DNA of 34,287 nt, taken from the NCBI GenBank assembly GCA_903896425.1, contig CAITXW010000496.1, positions 1 to 34,287 of the forward strand. The letters are read 5' to 3'. The DNA is from an uncultured beta proteobacterium (GTDB lineage: Bacteria; Pseudomonadota; Gammaproteobacteria; Burkholderiales; Burkholderiaceae_C). Numbering within the stretch: the first letter of the stretch is position 1; every line of letters begins with the position of its first letter. A program made the translations under genes and the position numbers. The notes under the pieces are model-generated. The model saw only the letters and a program-made list of their open reading frames with translations. It had not been told where the DNA came from and did no database searches. Positions 9,219-19,153 of the stretch are shown one piece after another.

Positions 9219-12200
9219 GCTCCAGCACCACCCCCTGTGGCGTCAAAAAAGCCGCCCGCACCACATGGTCCGGGTAAAGCGCTTGCACGGCAGCGCGGTA
9301 GTCTGTCATTTGCGCGCGCAGTTCGGCTTGTGCCTGCGGCGCTGCGGCAGTCTTGTAATCGAGCACCCACCACTGACCGTCGCGACGCAGCACCAGGCGG
9401 TCAATCTGCCGGTACTGGCCACGCCAGCTGATGCCGACTTCATTGCCAGCCCATTCGATGACAGCCGGGTCCCAGGCCCAGGCACCGGCGCCCTGCAGAA
9501 TGGACGTGGCCAGTTCTGCTGCACGCGCGCCCTGCGCCGGGCTCAGTTCAAATTCACGCGCCACCGCCGCCGTACCCTGGGCGCTGAGCGCGCCCCATTC
9601 CAACAAGCGGTGCATGGCCTTGCCGATGCGCGCCTCCAGCGGATCATCATCCGGCACCGCAACAACCGGGGTCGCGCTGAGCGCAGCCGGCGGCAATTCC
9701 TTGAGTTGGAAAACCGGCGCTGCCGCTGTGGCGGCACTGGCCGGCCGTGGCGACAGGGCGGCGATGTCGAGCAGACCGGTTTGCGTCAGGCGCTGCCACC
9801 AACTGCGTGGCGCAGCGCGGTACGGCACGATGCTGGAGACAGCCAGCGTATGTCGGGCGCGGGTCAGCGCAACGTAGAGCGCATTGAGCTCCTCGCGCTG
9901 ACGCTCCTGGTGCTCGGCTGCCAGCAGCGTCTGCGCACTGGCTGGCGGTTGGCTCTCGCTGGCCAGAAAGACAAAAGATTGCGGCCAGGCCGCTTCGCCC
10001 GGCCAGTCCACCAGCACCGTCATGCTGTCGGCGTTGCGCGCCGGCGTATCGGTGTCAAGCAGCAGCACGCTGTGGGCTTCGAGACCCTTGGCGCCGTGGA
10101 TGGTCAGCAGACGCACCGCCTGCGCATTGACCGCCGCTGGCGCGCGCACGCCGCCGGCCTTGAGCGCACGCACCAGCGCATACGGCGTGGCAAAACGGCC
10201 GCCGCCCAGTTGCAGCGCAGTGCCGAGCAGTGCGCGCAAATTGGCCAGCACGGTCTCGCGCTGATGGCCAGGTGCGGCGGCGGCAAAGCGCGCGAGCACG
10301 TCACCATCGCTGTAAATGGCTTGCAGCGCATCGTGCGGCGGCAGCGCATCCAGCCAGGCTTTCCAGCGCAGCAGGCTAAGCGCAACCGATCGCTGATCAG
10401 CAGTCACGATGTTGCGAGTCTGCAGCAATTCGAACCACGAGGCCGAGCCCTGCCCCTTGGCCAAGGCCAGTTGCACCAGCGCCTGATCGCCCAATGCAAA
10501 CAGCGGCGACTTGAGCACACGCGCCAGCGACAAATCGTGCTGCGTCGAGACCAGCACATCGAGCAGGGCGACGATATCCTGCACCTCGCAGCATTCAATC
10601 AGTTCGGTGTTGTCGCCGAGCTGGACTGCAATCTGCAAGCGGCGCAGTTCATCCTGCAGCGGCAACAGGGCCGAGCGCTTGCGCGCGAGCACCATGATGT
10701 TTTGCGGCTGCAGCGCCGCGCCGTCGGTCGGTGTGAGCTGCTGCGCAACCCAGCGCGCCGCCTGGCGCGCCTCCAGCACATGCAGGGTTTCTTCCGGTGA
10801 CTCGCGCGGACTGCGCAGGCTGTCGCGCCAGGCATCCGCCAGCGCCGCGGCGTCCTCAGTCTCGATCGCCACCGGTCGCGGGATCGCAGGCAACTGGCAC
10901 AAACTGCCAGCCAGTGCGGAACTGGTGGTGTGCGCGCGATAACCCTCAAATCCATCGGCCTGCACGGCGTCGAGCATGACCGCGTTCACGCTCGCGATCA
11001 CGCCACGGGCGTTGCGCCGCGTGTGGTCGCAACTGAGCAAATCGCCCTGCAGCGCGTCACGCACAAAGGCCTGCGCCGCCTTGAACACCTGCGGCTCAGC
11101 GCGGCGAAAACGGTAAATGCTTTGCTTGGGGTCACCCACGATGAAGACGCTGGGCGCATGGCTGCCGGCGCCGGCGTAGCCGCTAAGCCAGGAGCGCAGC
11201 GCCTGCCACTGCAAGGGGTTGGTGTCCTGAAATTCGTCGATCAACAACTGGCGCACGCGCACATCGAGCCGCTCCTGCACCCAGCCCGAGAGCACCGGGT
11301 CACTCAGCATGATCAGTGCCGCACGCTCGACATCGTTCATGTCAACCCAGCCGCGTTCGAGCTTGAGCGCGGCATAAGCCTTGAGCAGCACGCGGCTCAG
11401 GCGCGTCATTCGCTGCTGGTAGCGCCACGCCGTCTGTTGCGCTCGCGCCGCCAGCACCTGCAGCACCAGGTCCTGCGCCACGCGCACCTGCGCAATGCCG
11501 ACAATCTTTTCGCCAAACTTGCGTGGCTTCTCGTCCTTCGTCAGCAGCGCGTCCAACATGCCCTGCAGGTCACTGTTGCCAAGCGCCGCCGCCAGTTCAA
11601 CACCCTTGGCTGCAAACGTCGGCGCACTGGCCTGCCCCAATGCCTTGGCGGCATCGAGCAGCGTCTGCCAGCATTGCGGCTGCGCGCGCAAAAAATCCTC
11701 CGGCTCAGCGAGTCCGGCAAAGCCGGGGCAATGCGCATCGAAGTTGGGCACCGACAGCGCCAGCACACCCTGCGCGTCGGCCAGGGCAAATTCAGTGCGC
11801 TTGTCCAGGGCCGTCTGCAAGGCTTTTTCAGTCTGCGCGCGACCGTACTCAAAAACCACTGCCTCGAAGTCGGCCTGGCGCTCGGCATCCAACACCAGCG
11901 CGGCGTAAAAGCGCCGCCACACCAACTCCTTCGGTTTGCTGTCGTCCTCCAGCAATTCATAGTCAGCCGGCAGTTCCATCTGCTGCAACAGCGCGAGCGG
12001 CGCGCTGCGCAGCAAGGCCGCAAACCAGCTGTGGAACGTGCGCACCTGAACCTGGCGTGTGCTGCAGAGCATCTGCTGGTAGAGCTGCGCCAACTGCTGC
12101 GGCAACACCGACTGCGCCTCGTCCGCAATCTGAACGCCGCGCTCACGCAGCGCCTGCAGCAGCGCGGCGCGATCGGCCACGGCAAACTCGGCCAGCCACT

Positions 12201-12432
12201 GGTACAGGCGCTCGCGCATTTCACCGGCCGCGCGGCGGGTGAAGGTGATGGCCAGAATTTCCTGCGGCGCCACACCTTCGAGCAGCGCGCGCACGATGCG
12301 CGAGACCAGCATCCAGGTCTTGCCAGCACCGGCGCAGGCTTCCACCGCCACACTGCGCTGCGGGTCGCAGGCGATGGCGTAAAAGGCTTCGGCGCTGACG
12401 TGCTGGCCGTTGCGTTCGTAGGCGGCAATCAT
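9214..12432 (-). CDS. addA: UvrD/RecB-type helicase-nuclease AddA
   Basis: EACAGAGKTWMLVSRIVRALLEG (Walker A), ITFTRRAAGEMRERL, LLIDEFQDTNPLQWQAL, IVGDPKQSIYRFRRA, C-terminal RLVLRRDGQWWVLDYKT nuclease motif. ATG at 12432 (MIAAYERNGQHVSAEAF) overlaps addB stop by 4 bp (ATGA). Confidence 0.92.
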   Translation of the reverse strand: MIAAYERNGQHVSAEAFYAIACDPQRSVAVEACAGAGKTWMLVSRIVRALLEGVAPQEILAITFTRRAAGEMRERLYQWLAEFAVADRAALLQALRERGVQIADEAQSVLPQQLAQLYQQMLCSTRQVQVRTFHSWFAALLRSAPLALLQQMELPADYELLEDDSKPKELVWRRFYAALVLDAERQADFEAVVFEYGRAQTEKALQTALDKRTEFALADAQGVLALSVPNFDAHCPGFAGLAEPEDFLRAQPQCWQTLLDAAKALGQASAPTFAAKGVELAAALGNSDLQGMLDALLTKDEKPRKFGEKIVGIAQVRVAQDLVLQVLAARAQQTAWRYQQRMTRLSRVLLKAYAALKLERGWVDMNDVERAALIMLSDPVLSGWVQERLDVRVRQLLIDEFQDTNPLQWQALRSWLSGYAGAGSHAPSVFIVGDPKQSIYRFRRAEPQVFKAAQAFVRDALQGDLLSCDHTRRNARGVIASVNAVMLDAVQADGFEGYRAHTTSSALAGSLCQLPAIPRPVAIETEDAAALADAWRDSLRSPRESPEETLHVLEARQAARWVAQQLTPTDGAALQPQNIMVLARKRSALLPLQDELRRLQIAVQLGDNTELIECCEVQDIVALLDVLVSTQHDLSLARVLKSPLFALGDQALVQLALAKGQGSASWFELLQTRNIVTADQRSVALSLLRWKAWLDALPPHDALQAIYSDGDVLARFAAAAPGHQRETVLANLRALLGTALQLGGGRFATPYALVRALKAGGVRAPAAVNAQAVRLLTIHGAKGLEAHSVLLLDTDTPARNADSMTVLVDWPGEAAWPQSFVFLASESQPPASAQTLLAAEHQERQREELNALYVALTRARHTLAVSSIVPYRAAPRSWWQRLTQTGLLDIAALSPRPASAATAAAPVFQLKELPPAALSATPVVAVPDDDPLEARIGKAMHRLLEWGALSAQGTAAVAREFELSPAQGARAAELATSILQGAGAWAWDPAVIEWAGNEVGISWRGQYRQIDRLVLRRDGQWWVLDYKTAAAPQAQAELRAQMTDYRAAVQALYPDHVVRAAFLTPQGVVLEL

Positions 12433-14948
12433 GAAACAGTCCAAAAATCTTTGCGGCACAAGCCGCGCGCATCGCAGAAATCGCAAGCTTTGCCGGCACC
12501 GAGCGCGGGCAGGAGCGCACCGGCAGCGATGCGCGTCACGTCACTGGCAATGCCGTCGAGCAACTGGTCGCGCAGGTCAACGACGTCTTGCTGCTCATAG
12601 GCGCGCGTGCCTTCCTTCTCGCCGACATTGACGTAGGCTGCCGCCAGCGTGTCGTCACTCAGCAACGCAGCGTAGAACGCGAGCTGCGTGTCTTCCAATG
12701 GCGTCTTGACGCGCTGCGCCGTGATGCCAGGTGTTTCGGTCTTGTAGTCGATCACCAGGGCGCTGCCATCAGCTAAGCGGTCGATGCGGTCAATCTTGCC
12801 GACCAGCTTCAAGCCGCCCAGCGGCATCTCTTTCCAGGCCTCGGCCGCGACAAATTCGGCACCACCGGCCTGGTGCGCGGCCAGCCACTGCAGGTAGCCG
12901 GCGCGCACACGCGGCCAGGCAGCGGCAAACGGCAAAAACTCAGCCGGCGACAAGCCCAATTCCGTGCTGGCCTGCGCAGCCGCTGTGTCAAGCAGGGCTT
13001 GGCGCGCCTGTGCTTCTGACACCGGTGCGACCCGCAGCGCTTGGTGAAAATGCCGCAGCACCAGGTGCAACCAGTTGCCAAAATCGCGCTTGTCCAGCGC
13101 CACATCGAGTTCATCCGCGCCTTGCAGCTTGAGCTGGCGCAGCGCAAAAAAGCGGTAGGGGCAGCGGCGCAGGTCTTCGTAGGCGGTGCCGGAGAGCCGC
13201 TCCACGGGTAAAGCTTCGCCGCTGGGCTGCGGCATGGCGCAGGGCCTGGGATCGAGCGCGCGCAGGGGCCGCGGATCCGGCGCCAGCGCCTGCGGCTGCT
13301 GCAAGCGCAACTGCTGCACGAAACCGCTGGCCATCAATTGCTCGCCGCCTTCGCTCAAACGCCAGAGCACATCGACATGGGGAAACAGCAAGGCGTAATC
13401 CCAAGCGGCACGGGCCGCTGCGGCCAGATCGTCACGCGCTGGCAGGCCGAGCACGACCGACTGGGCTGGCGTCCACCAGGGCGGCGGCTCCGGCGACATC
13501 GGCAGGCGCGCCTCGTCACAACCGGGCAAGACAACGGCCGCCAGTGGACGCCCCAGCAACTGACTCAGCGGCAGGATAAGAACTTGTGTGTTCGTGCCAT
13601 GGCCCGGCACAAAGCTCTTGCCCTCCAGGGTCTGACTGACCCAGGCCCGCAATTCACTGGCCGCCATGCGCGCCGTGACATCGGCAAACTCCAGTTCGGC
13701 GCCTTCGCGCAGTCGCAGCACATCGAGCACGGCTTGCCCGGCCTCGTCCTGCTCCAGCGCCGGCCACTGCCCGGCATCCTGCAACACGGCGCGCAAATCG
13801 TGCAGCCAGCCTGAGAGCGGCCGGTTCGCTTGCAGCCGCTCACGCAGCGCCTGCGCCTGCTGCACCAGCGCGGCTTCAGGCGGCAATGCGCGCCATTCAC
13901 GCACACCGTCGCGGCGCCATTCGATCTCGGCCTGCGTCAACTGCTGCGCATCAAAGGCAGGGGCGTGCTTGAGCCAGTCCAGCACGGCATCAGTCGATGC
14001 ATCCCACACCAGCGCGCGCAGCAGGCTCATGAGTGAGGCGGCGGCGCGCGTGGTGGAGAGCTTCCAGCCGGTCTCGTCGCTCACCGTGACGCCGGTCTGT
14101 GCCAGCATGGCGTGGACGCGGCGCGTCAGCACACGGTCCTGCGCCACCAGCGCAACCGGCACGCGACCGGCGGCCAGATGCGCCAGCACGCAGGCGCTAG
14201 CGCGCTGCGCCTCGTCTTCGGCGTCCTGCGCCGCGTGCAGTGCCACGGTGCCAAAGGACAAAGCTGGCTCCGACGCATCATCGGGCGTGTCCAGTGTCAG
14301 TAACAAAACCCGCGTGCCCAGTCGTTGCGCCAGGGTCTGCGTCAGCGGCTCGCTTTGAAAACCTTGCAGCAGCACCAGCAAATCGGGCTCAGCGCCGAAC
14401 ACCGGATCCGTCGCGTAGCTTGAACTGGCAGCCCAGGCCAAGGCGATGCGCGCTGTGGCCGCCTCCAGCGCTAGCAGCGGCGAATCGAGCGCTGCCGCCA
14501 GCATGGCACCCAGGCGCGCGCCCCAGGCAGCACGCTCAGCCGGCACGACCGCGGCGGCAACACGGGCCAGACTCCAGGCGCAGGCCATCAGGCGCGCAGC
14601 CAGCACGCCGCTGTGCGCGCCCAGACCGGCACGCGAGAGCAAGGAGGCCGCTGTCAGGCAATCACGTGCCGCGTCAAGTTGCAAGTCGTCCGGCCCCGGC
14701 ACAAAGCCGCCCAGGCTGCGTGCCCAACTCATGGTGGTTTCGAAACGCGGCAGAAAACAGGCCGGCCTTGCGGTTTCTTCGCACGCACGCAACCAGGCTT
14801 GACGTGCCTGCGGGATCAGTTGGGCGTAGGGCAGCAACACAAGCGTCTGCGCGGCATGGACCTGGCGCTCCTGCATGGCCGCGCGCAACTGCGCCATCAC
14901 GCAATCCCAAGCCCGTTGCACATGATGTGTTTTGGCTATCTCACTCAT
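12429..14948 (-). CDS. addB: AddB-like PD-(D/E)XK nuclease
   Basis: C-terminal KIDRIDRLADGSALVIDYKTE nuclease motif; RRCPYRFFALRQL and ACDFCDARGLCRKDFW cysteines resemble the AddB Fe-S nuclease arrangement. ATG at 14948 chosen; ORF extends to GTG at 14987. Confidence 0.85.
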   Translation of the reverse strand: MSEIAKTHHVQRAWDCVMAQLRAAMQERQVHAAQTLVLLPYAQLIPQARQAWLRACEETARPACFLPRFETTMSWARSLGGFVPGPDDLQLDAARDCLTAASLLSRAGLGAHSGVLAARLMACAWSLARVAAAVVPAERAAWGARLGAMLAAALDSPLLALEAATARIALAWAASSSYATDPVFGAEPDLLVLLQGFQSEPLTQTLAQRLGTRVLLLTLDTPDDASEPALSFGTVALHAAQDAEDEAQRASACVLAHLAAGRVPVALVAQDRVLTRRVHAMLAQTGVTVSDETGWKLSTTRAAASLMSLLRALVWDASTDAVLDWLKHAPAFDAQQLTQAEIEWRRDGVREWRALPPEAALVQQAQALRERLQANRPLSGWLHDLRAVLQDAGQWPALEQDEAGQAVLDVLRLREGAELEFADVTARMAASELRAWVSQTLEGKSFVPGHGTNTQVLILPLSQLLGRPLAAVVLPGCDEARLPMSPEPPPWWTPAQSVVLGLPARDDLAAAARAAWDYALLFPHVDVLWRLSEGGEQLMASGFVQQLRLQQPQALAPDPRPLRALDPRPCAMPQPSGEALPVERLSGTAYEDLRRCPYRFFALRQLKLQGADELDVALDKRDFGNWLHLVLRHFHQALRVAPVSEAQARQALLDTAAAQASTELGLSPAEFLPFAAAWPRVRAGYLQWLAAHQAGGAEFVAAEAWKEMPLGGLKLVGKIDRIDRLADGSALVIDYKTETPGITAQRVKTPLEDTQLAFYAALLSDDTLAAAYVNVGEKEGTRAYEQQDVVDLRDQLLDGIASDVTRIAAGALLPALGAGKACDFCDARGLCRKDFWTVS

Positions 14949-15096
14949 AGATGCAGGGCAATCGGTCGGGGGCTTGGTTTCTGTCACAATTTCCCCACTT
15001 TACCTTTAACGACAAAGATACCGAAAGTTGGCGGACGCGCAAACGCCAGGCGCGCCAGGCGATTCGGATCCACCCGCAACCCCAGAAGGAGAAATC

Positions 15097-15426
15097 ATGG
15101 CCAGCGAATTGATCAAACCTGTGTCCGACGCGTCTTTTGAAGCCGATGTTCTGCAAGCCACGGTGCCGGTGCTGGTGGACTACTGGGCTGAATGGTGCGG
15201 CCCGTGCAAGATGATCGCGCCGATTCTGGACGAAGTATCAAGCGCCTACGAGGGTAAATTGCAGATTGCCAAGATGAACGTCGATGAAAACCGCGAAATC
15301 CCAGCCAAGTTCGGCATCCGCGGCATCCCGACGCTGATGGTGTTCAAGGACGGCCAGTTGGCCGCCACCAAAGTCGGCGCCATGAGCAAGGCGCAACTGA
15401 CAGCTTTCATCGATCAGCAACTCTGA
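15097..15426 (+). CDS. trxA: Thioredoxin
   Basis: VLVDYWAEWCGPCKMIAPILDEVSSAYEGKLQIAKMNVDENREIPAKFGIRGIPTLMVFKDG; RBS agaaggag before ATG 15097. Confidence 0.97.
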   Translation: MASELIKPVSDASFEADVLQATVPVLVDYWAEWCGPCKMIAPILDEVSSAYEGKLQIAKMNVDENREIPAKFGIRGIPTLMVFKDGQLAATKVGAMSKAQLTAFIDQQL

Positions 15427-15461
15427 GGGCATTTCGCAATTTCCCAATCCGCAAAGTTGAT

Positions 15462-15545
15462 CGTCATTGCGAGGAGCGCCAGCGACGCGGAAATCCAGGA
15501 AGTCCGGAGTCATGGATCGCCGCGGCCGGTGGCCTCGCGATGACG
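15462..15545. repeat. REP/MITE-like imperfect palindromic element (CGTCATTGCGAG ... CTCGCGATGACG)
   Basis: Termini CGTCATTGCGAG (15462-15473) and CTCGCGATGACG (15534-15545) are inverted with one mismatch; inner AATCCA/TGGAT arms also inverted. Matches the widespread CGTCATTGCGAG-type intergenic repeats. Confidence 0.75.
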
Positions 15546-15639
15546 CCAATTAACAGTGCACGCAACGCCGCAGGCGAATTTCCTGTCCTTTTAAAATATC
15601 CATAACCGCTCCATTTCCTGTCATAATCGCGCCAGCTCA

Positions 15640-15708
15640 CCGACTCCCACCCCGTGTCGGTTCGAATTCCCGGTTAATACCTTGAGGCGCAGGGCAACAG
15701 CCCGCCTC
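15640..15708 (+). promoter_or_regulatory. Structured rho 5' leader (two hairpins)
   Basis: CCGAC-N11-GTCGG (15640-15660) and GAGGC-gca-GGGC-aaca-GCCC-GCCTC (15684-15708) upstream of rho. Confidence 0.4.
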
Positions 15709-15755
15709 ACCCGAAACTCCCCCGTATTTCGTTCAACTCCGTAGTTAGACACCCC

Positions 15756-17018
15756 ATGCACTTAAACGAACTCAAGGCACTGCACGTGTCGGAAGTCCTC
15801 AAGCAAGCCGAAGAGCTTGAGATTGAAAACACCGGCCGCATGCGCAAGCAGGAGTTGATGTTCGCCATCATCAAGAAGCGCGCGCGCACCGGTGAGCAGA
15901 TCATTGCCGACGGCGTGCTGGAAATCCTGCCCGACGGTTTTGGTTTCCTGCGCAGCCCCGACACCAGCTACACGGCATCGACCGATGACATCTACATCAG
16001 CCCGAGCCAGGTGCGGCGTTTCAACCTGCACACCGGCGACATGATCGAAGGTGAAGTGCGCACACCGAAAGACGGTGAACGCTACTTCGCGCTGAACAAG
16101 CTCGACCGCGTCAACGGCGGCGGTCCGGAAGACAACAAGCACAAGGTGATGTTCGAGAATCTGACGCCGCTGTTCCCCAAGGTGCAGATGCGCCTGGAGC
16201 AGGACATCAAGACCGACGAGAACATCACCGGGCGCATCATTGACATCATCGCCCCGATCGGCAAGGGCCAGCGCGCCCTGCTGGTGGCGCCACCGAAGAG
16301 CGGCAAGACGGTGATGATGCAGCACATTGCACACGCCATCAGCGCCAATTACCCCGAAATCCACATGATGGTGCTGCTGGTCGACGAGCGGCCGGAAGAA
16401 GTGACCGAAATGCAGCGCACCGTCAAGGGCGAGGTGATCGCCTCCACCTTCGACGAACCGGCGGCGCGCCATGTGCACGTGGCTGAGATGGTGATCGAGC
16501 GCGCCAAGCGCCTGGTCGAACTCAAGAAAGACGTGGTCATCCTGCTGGACTCGATCACGCGTCTGGCACGCGCCTACAACAATGTCGTGCCGTCCTCCGG
16601 CAAGGTCCTGACCGGCGGCGTCGACTCCAATGCCCTGCAGCGGCCCAAGCGCTTTCTGGGCGCGGCGCGCAACGTGGAAGAAGGCGGCTCGCTGACCATC
16701 ATCGCCACGGCGCTGGTCGATACCGGCAGCCGCATGGACGAAGTGATCTTTGAAGAATTCAAGGGCACGGGCAACTCGGAAATCCACCTTGACCGCCGCC
16801 TTTACGAAAAACGCGTGTTTCCGTCGATCCAGCTCAACCGCAGCGGCACGCGGCGCGAGGAGCTGCTGCTGGCGCCGGAAATCCTGCAAAAGACCCGCAT
16901 CCTGCGCCAGTTCCTCTACAACATGGACGAAATCGAATCCATGGAGATGGTGCTCAAGCAAATGCGCGCCACCAAGAACAACAGCGAGTTCTTCGACATG
17001 ATGCGTCGGGGCGGCTAG
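15756..17018 (+). CDS. rho: Transcription termination factor Rho
   Basis: [68 protein letters not shown]; 420 aa. Confidence 0.99.
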   Translation: MHLNELKALHVSEVLKQAEELEIENTGRMRKQELMFAIIKKRARTGEQIIADGVLEILPDGFGFLRSPDTSYTASTDDIYISPSQVRRFNLHTGDMIEGEVRTPKDGERYFALNKLDRVNGGGPEDNKHKVMFENLTPLFPKVQMRLEQDIKTDENITGRIIDIIAPIGKGQRALLVAPPKSGKTVMMQHIAHAISANYPEIHMMVLLVDERPEEVTEMQRTVKGEVIASTFDEPAARHVHVAEMVIERAKRLVELKKDVVILLDSITRLARAYNNVVPSSGKVLTGGVDSNALQRPKRFLGAARNVEEGGSLTIIATALVDTGSRMDEVIFEEFKGTGNSEIHLDRRLYEKRVFPSIQLNRSGTRREELLLAPEILQKTRILRQFLYNMDEIESMEMVLKQMRATKNNSEFFDMMRRGG

Positions 17019-17020
17019 GC

Positions 17021-17026
17021 TATAAT
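17021..17026 (+). promoter_or_regulatory. -10 hexamer TATAAT, probable rpmE2 promoter
   Basis: Perfect TATAAT immediately after the rho stop, about 90 bp upstream of rpmE2. Confidence 0.45.
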
Positions 17027-17118
17027 TTACGGTTTTACGCGACAAGTACACCGGGCTTTGAATTGCGCAATGGTTTGCACAAGGGCTTGATGCGGCTGGC
17101 GCAACTGATGGAGAAGAC

Positions 17119-17376
17119 ATGAAAGAAGGCATTCACCCCAATTACCGCGACATTTGTTTCCAGGACTTGTCCAATGGTTTCAAATTCGTGACGCGCTCGT
17201 GCGCGAACGCCAAAGAGATGATCACGATGGAAGACGGCCGCGAACTGCCGCTGTACAAACTTGATACCTCGAGCGAATCGCATCCGTTCTACACCGGCAC
17301 GCAAAAATCCGTGGACAACATGGGCGGCCGCGTCGAGCGCTTCCGCAACCGTTTCGGCAAGACCGCCGCCAAGTAA
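17119..17376 (+). CDS. rpmE2: 50S ribosomal protein L31 type B
   Basis: MKEGIHPNYRDICFQDLSNGFKFVTRSCANAKEMITMEDGRELPLYKLDTSSESHPFYTGTQKSVDNMGGRVERFRNRFG. Confidence 0.97.
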   Translation: MKEGIHPNYRDICFQDLSNGFKFVTRSCANAKEMITMEDGRELPLYKLDTSSESHPFYTGTQKSVDNMGGRVERFRNRFGKTAAK

Positions 17377-17398
17377 ATACTGGCAAACGCTTCGCGCG

Positions 17399-17431
17399 AA
17401 AGGCAGCCCGGTTTACCGCGCTGCCTTTTTT
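17399..17431 (+). terminator. Rho-independent terminator after rpmE2
   Basis: AAAGGCAGC-ccggtttaccgc-GCTGCCTTTTTT: GC-rich stem followed by six T. Confidence 0.88.
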
Positions 17432-17452
17432 CATAGCGATTAACATCAGCGC

Positions 17453-19153
17453 GTGAACTCAACCACTCCCGCCATCGTTGCCCAGGGCGCCGTGCGCCGC
17501 TTGCCGCGCGTGGCACTGCTGCTGCTTTGCATCGCCTACGTGCTGCCGGGGTTTTTTGGCCGCGACCCCTGGAAAGGCGCGGACATTGCGGCCTTCGGCT
17601 ACATGGCCGAACTCTCGCGTGGTGCCAGCGACTGGATGGCGCCGCATTTGCTCGGCATGCCGCCCGAGGTTGATGCGCTGCTGCCCTACTGGCTTGGCGC
17701 CTGGGCCATGCAAATCGCGCCGGCCTGGATCGCCACCGACTTTGCCGCGCGCATCCCGTTCGGCCTGCTGCTGGCGCTGGCACTGGCAGCCACCTGGTAC
17801 GGCACCTACTACCTGGCGCGCAACACGGATGCCCAGCCCGTCGCCTTTGCCTTTGGCGGCGAGGCCCTGCCACCCGACTATGCCTGCGCCATGGCGGACG
17901 GGGGCCTGCTGGCCTTCATCGCCTGCCTGGGCCTGGCGCAGCTGTCGCACGAAACAACTCCGGCCATGGCGCAACTGTGCTTTGCCGCGCTGTCCTTTTT
18001 CGCCCTAGCCGCCCTGCCCTACCGCACGGTCATGCCGGTGCTTGCGGGCGTGCTGGGGCTCGTCGGTCTGACCCTGTCGGGCGCACCCACGGTTGCGCTG
18101 CTGCTGGGCAGTGGCGGGGCCCTGATTCACGGACTGGACCGCAGCCCCGGACGCAAGGCCGCTTCGCAACAGATCTGGTGGGCTGCGGGCATTGCGCTCA
18201 TCACGGCGCTGGTGGCCTGGCTCGCGCTGCGGCTCGATCTGTGGCGCTGGCGCATCGAGCTGCCCGAGGCCAACTGGACCGAGTGGCGCAGTCTCGGACG
18301 ATTGCTGCTGTGGTTCACCTGGCCGGCCTGGCCGCTTGCGCTGTGGACCGTGTGGCGCTGGCGGCACCAGTTGATTCGTCGCGCCATGCCGAGCCGGCAT
18401 CTGGCCGTGCCGCTGTGGCTGGCCGGCATCGCCATCGGCGCGACGCTCACCACCGGATCAGCCGATCGCTCGCTGCTGCTGGCCCTGCCCGCGCTGGCGG
18501 CGCTGGCCGCGTTTTCCCTGCCAACGCTCAAACGCAGCGTTTCCGCGCTGGTGGACTGGTTCACATTGCTGTTCTTCACGGGCTGGGCCGTTGTCATCTG
18601 GGTTATCTGGATCGCCCTGCAGACTGGCGTGCCGCAACAACCGGCGGCCAACGTGGCGCGGCTGGCACCCGGTTTCCAGCACAGCTTTTCACTGCTTCCC
18701 TTCCTGATTGCCGCCGTCGCCACGCTGGCCTGGGCTTGGCTGGTGAAGTGGCGGGTGGGACGCCACCGCAGTGCGATTTGGAAGAGCCTGGTCCTGCCCG
18801 CCGGCGGCGCAACGCTGTGCTGGCTGCTGCTAATGACGCTATGGCTGCCGCTGCTTGATTTTGCGCGCAGCTACGCGCCTTTGGTTCACCGCGCCATGGT
18901 GATCATGCCGCGCGCCACTTGCATCGAGACGCATGGCCTGAGCCGTGGCCAGATCGCAGCCTTCCAGTTGCACGGCCACGTGCGCGTCAACATCATCGAC
19001 GCTCAAGGCAGCTGCCCCTGGCTCGTCGTGCACAAGGATGCCTTGAACACGCTGTCGAAAAGTGTGGATCTGGCCAACTGGAAACTGCAGGGCAACATCC
19101 GCCACCCGATCGACCGCGACGAGGACCTGCTGATTTACCGCCGCGTCAACTGA
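17453..19153 (+). CDS. Polytopic membrane protein, glycosyltransferase (PMT/ArnT-like)
   Basis: GTG start; many TM segments; YVLPGFFGRDPWKGADIAAFGYMAEL near N-terminus resembles membrane glycosyltransferase first periplasmic loop. Confidence 0.6.
   Translation: MNSTTPAIVAQGAVRRLPRVALLLLCIAYVLPGFFGRDPWKGADIAAFGYMAELSRGASDWMAPHLLGMPPEVDALLPYWLGAWAMQIAPAWIATDFAARIPFGLLLALALAATWYGTYYLARNTDAQPVAFAFGGEALPPDYACAMADGGLLAFIACLGLAQLSHETTPAMAQLCFAALSFFALAALPYRTVMPVLAGVLGLVGLTLSGAPTVALLLGSGGALIHGLDRSPGRKAASQQIWWAAGIALITALVAWLALRLDLWRWRIELPEANWTEWRSLGRLLLWFTWPAWPLALWTVWRWRHQLIRRAMPSRHLAVPLWLAGIAIGATLTTGSADRSLLLALPALAALAAFSLPTLKRSVSALVDWFTLLFFTGWAVVIWVIWIALQTGVPQQPAANVARLAPGFQHSFSLLPFLIAAVATLAWAWLVKWRVGRHRSAIWKSLVLPAGGATLCWLLLMTLWLPLLDFARSYAPLVHRAMVIMPRATCIETHGLSRGQIAAFQLHGHVRVNIIDAQGSCPWLVVHKDALNTLSKSVDLANWKLQGNIRHPIDRDEDLLIYRRVN

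Noticed and set aside
9265-12600. Two large plus-strand ORFs (511 and 556 aa) antisense to addA
   Set aside because: Arg/Gln/His-rich shadow frames of addA.
15762-17132. 456-aa minus-strand ORF antisense to rho
   Set aside because: Rho is unambiguous on the plus strand; the antisense frame has no domain signature.
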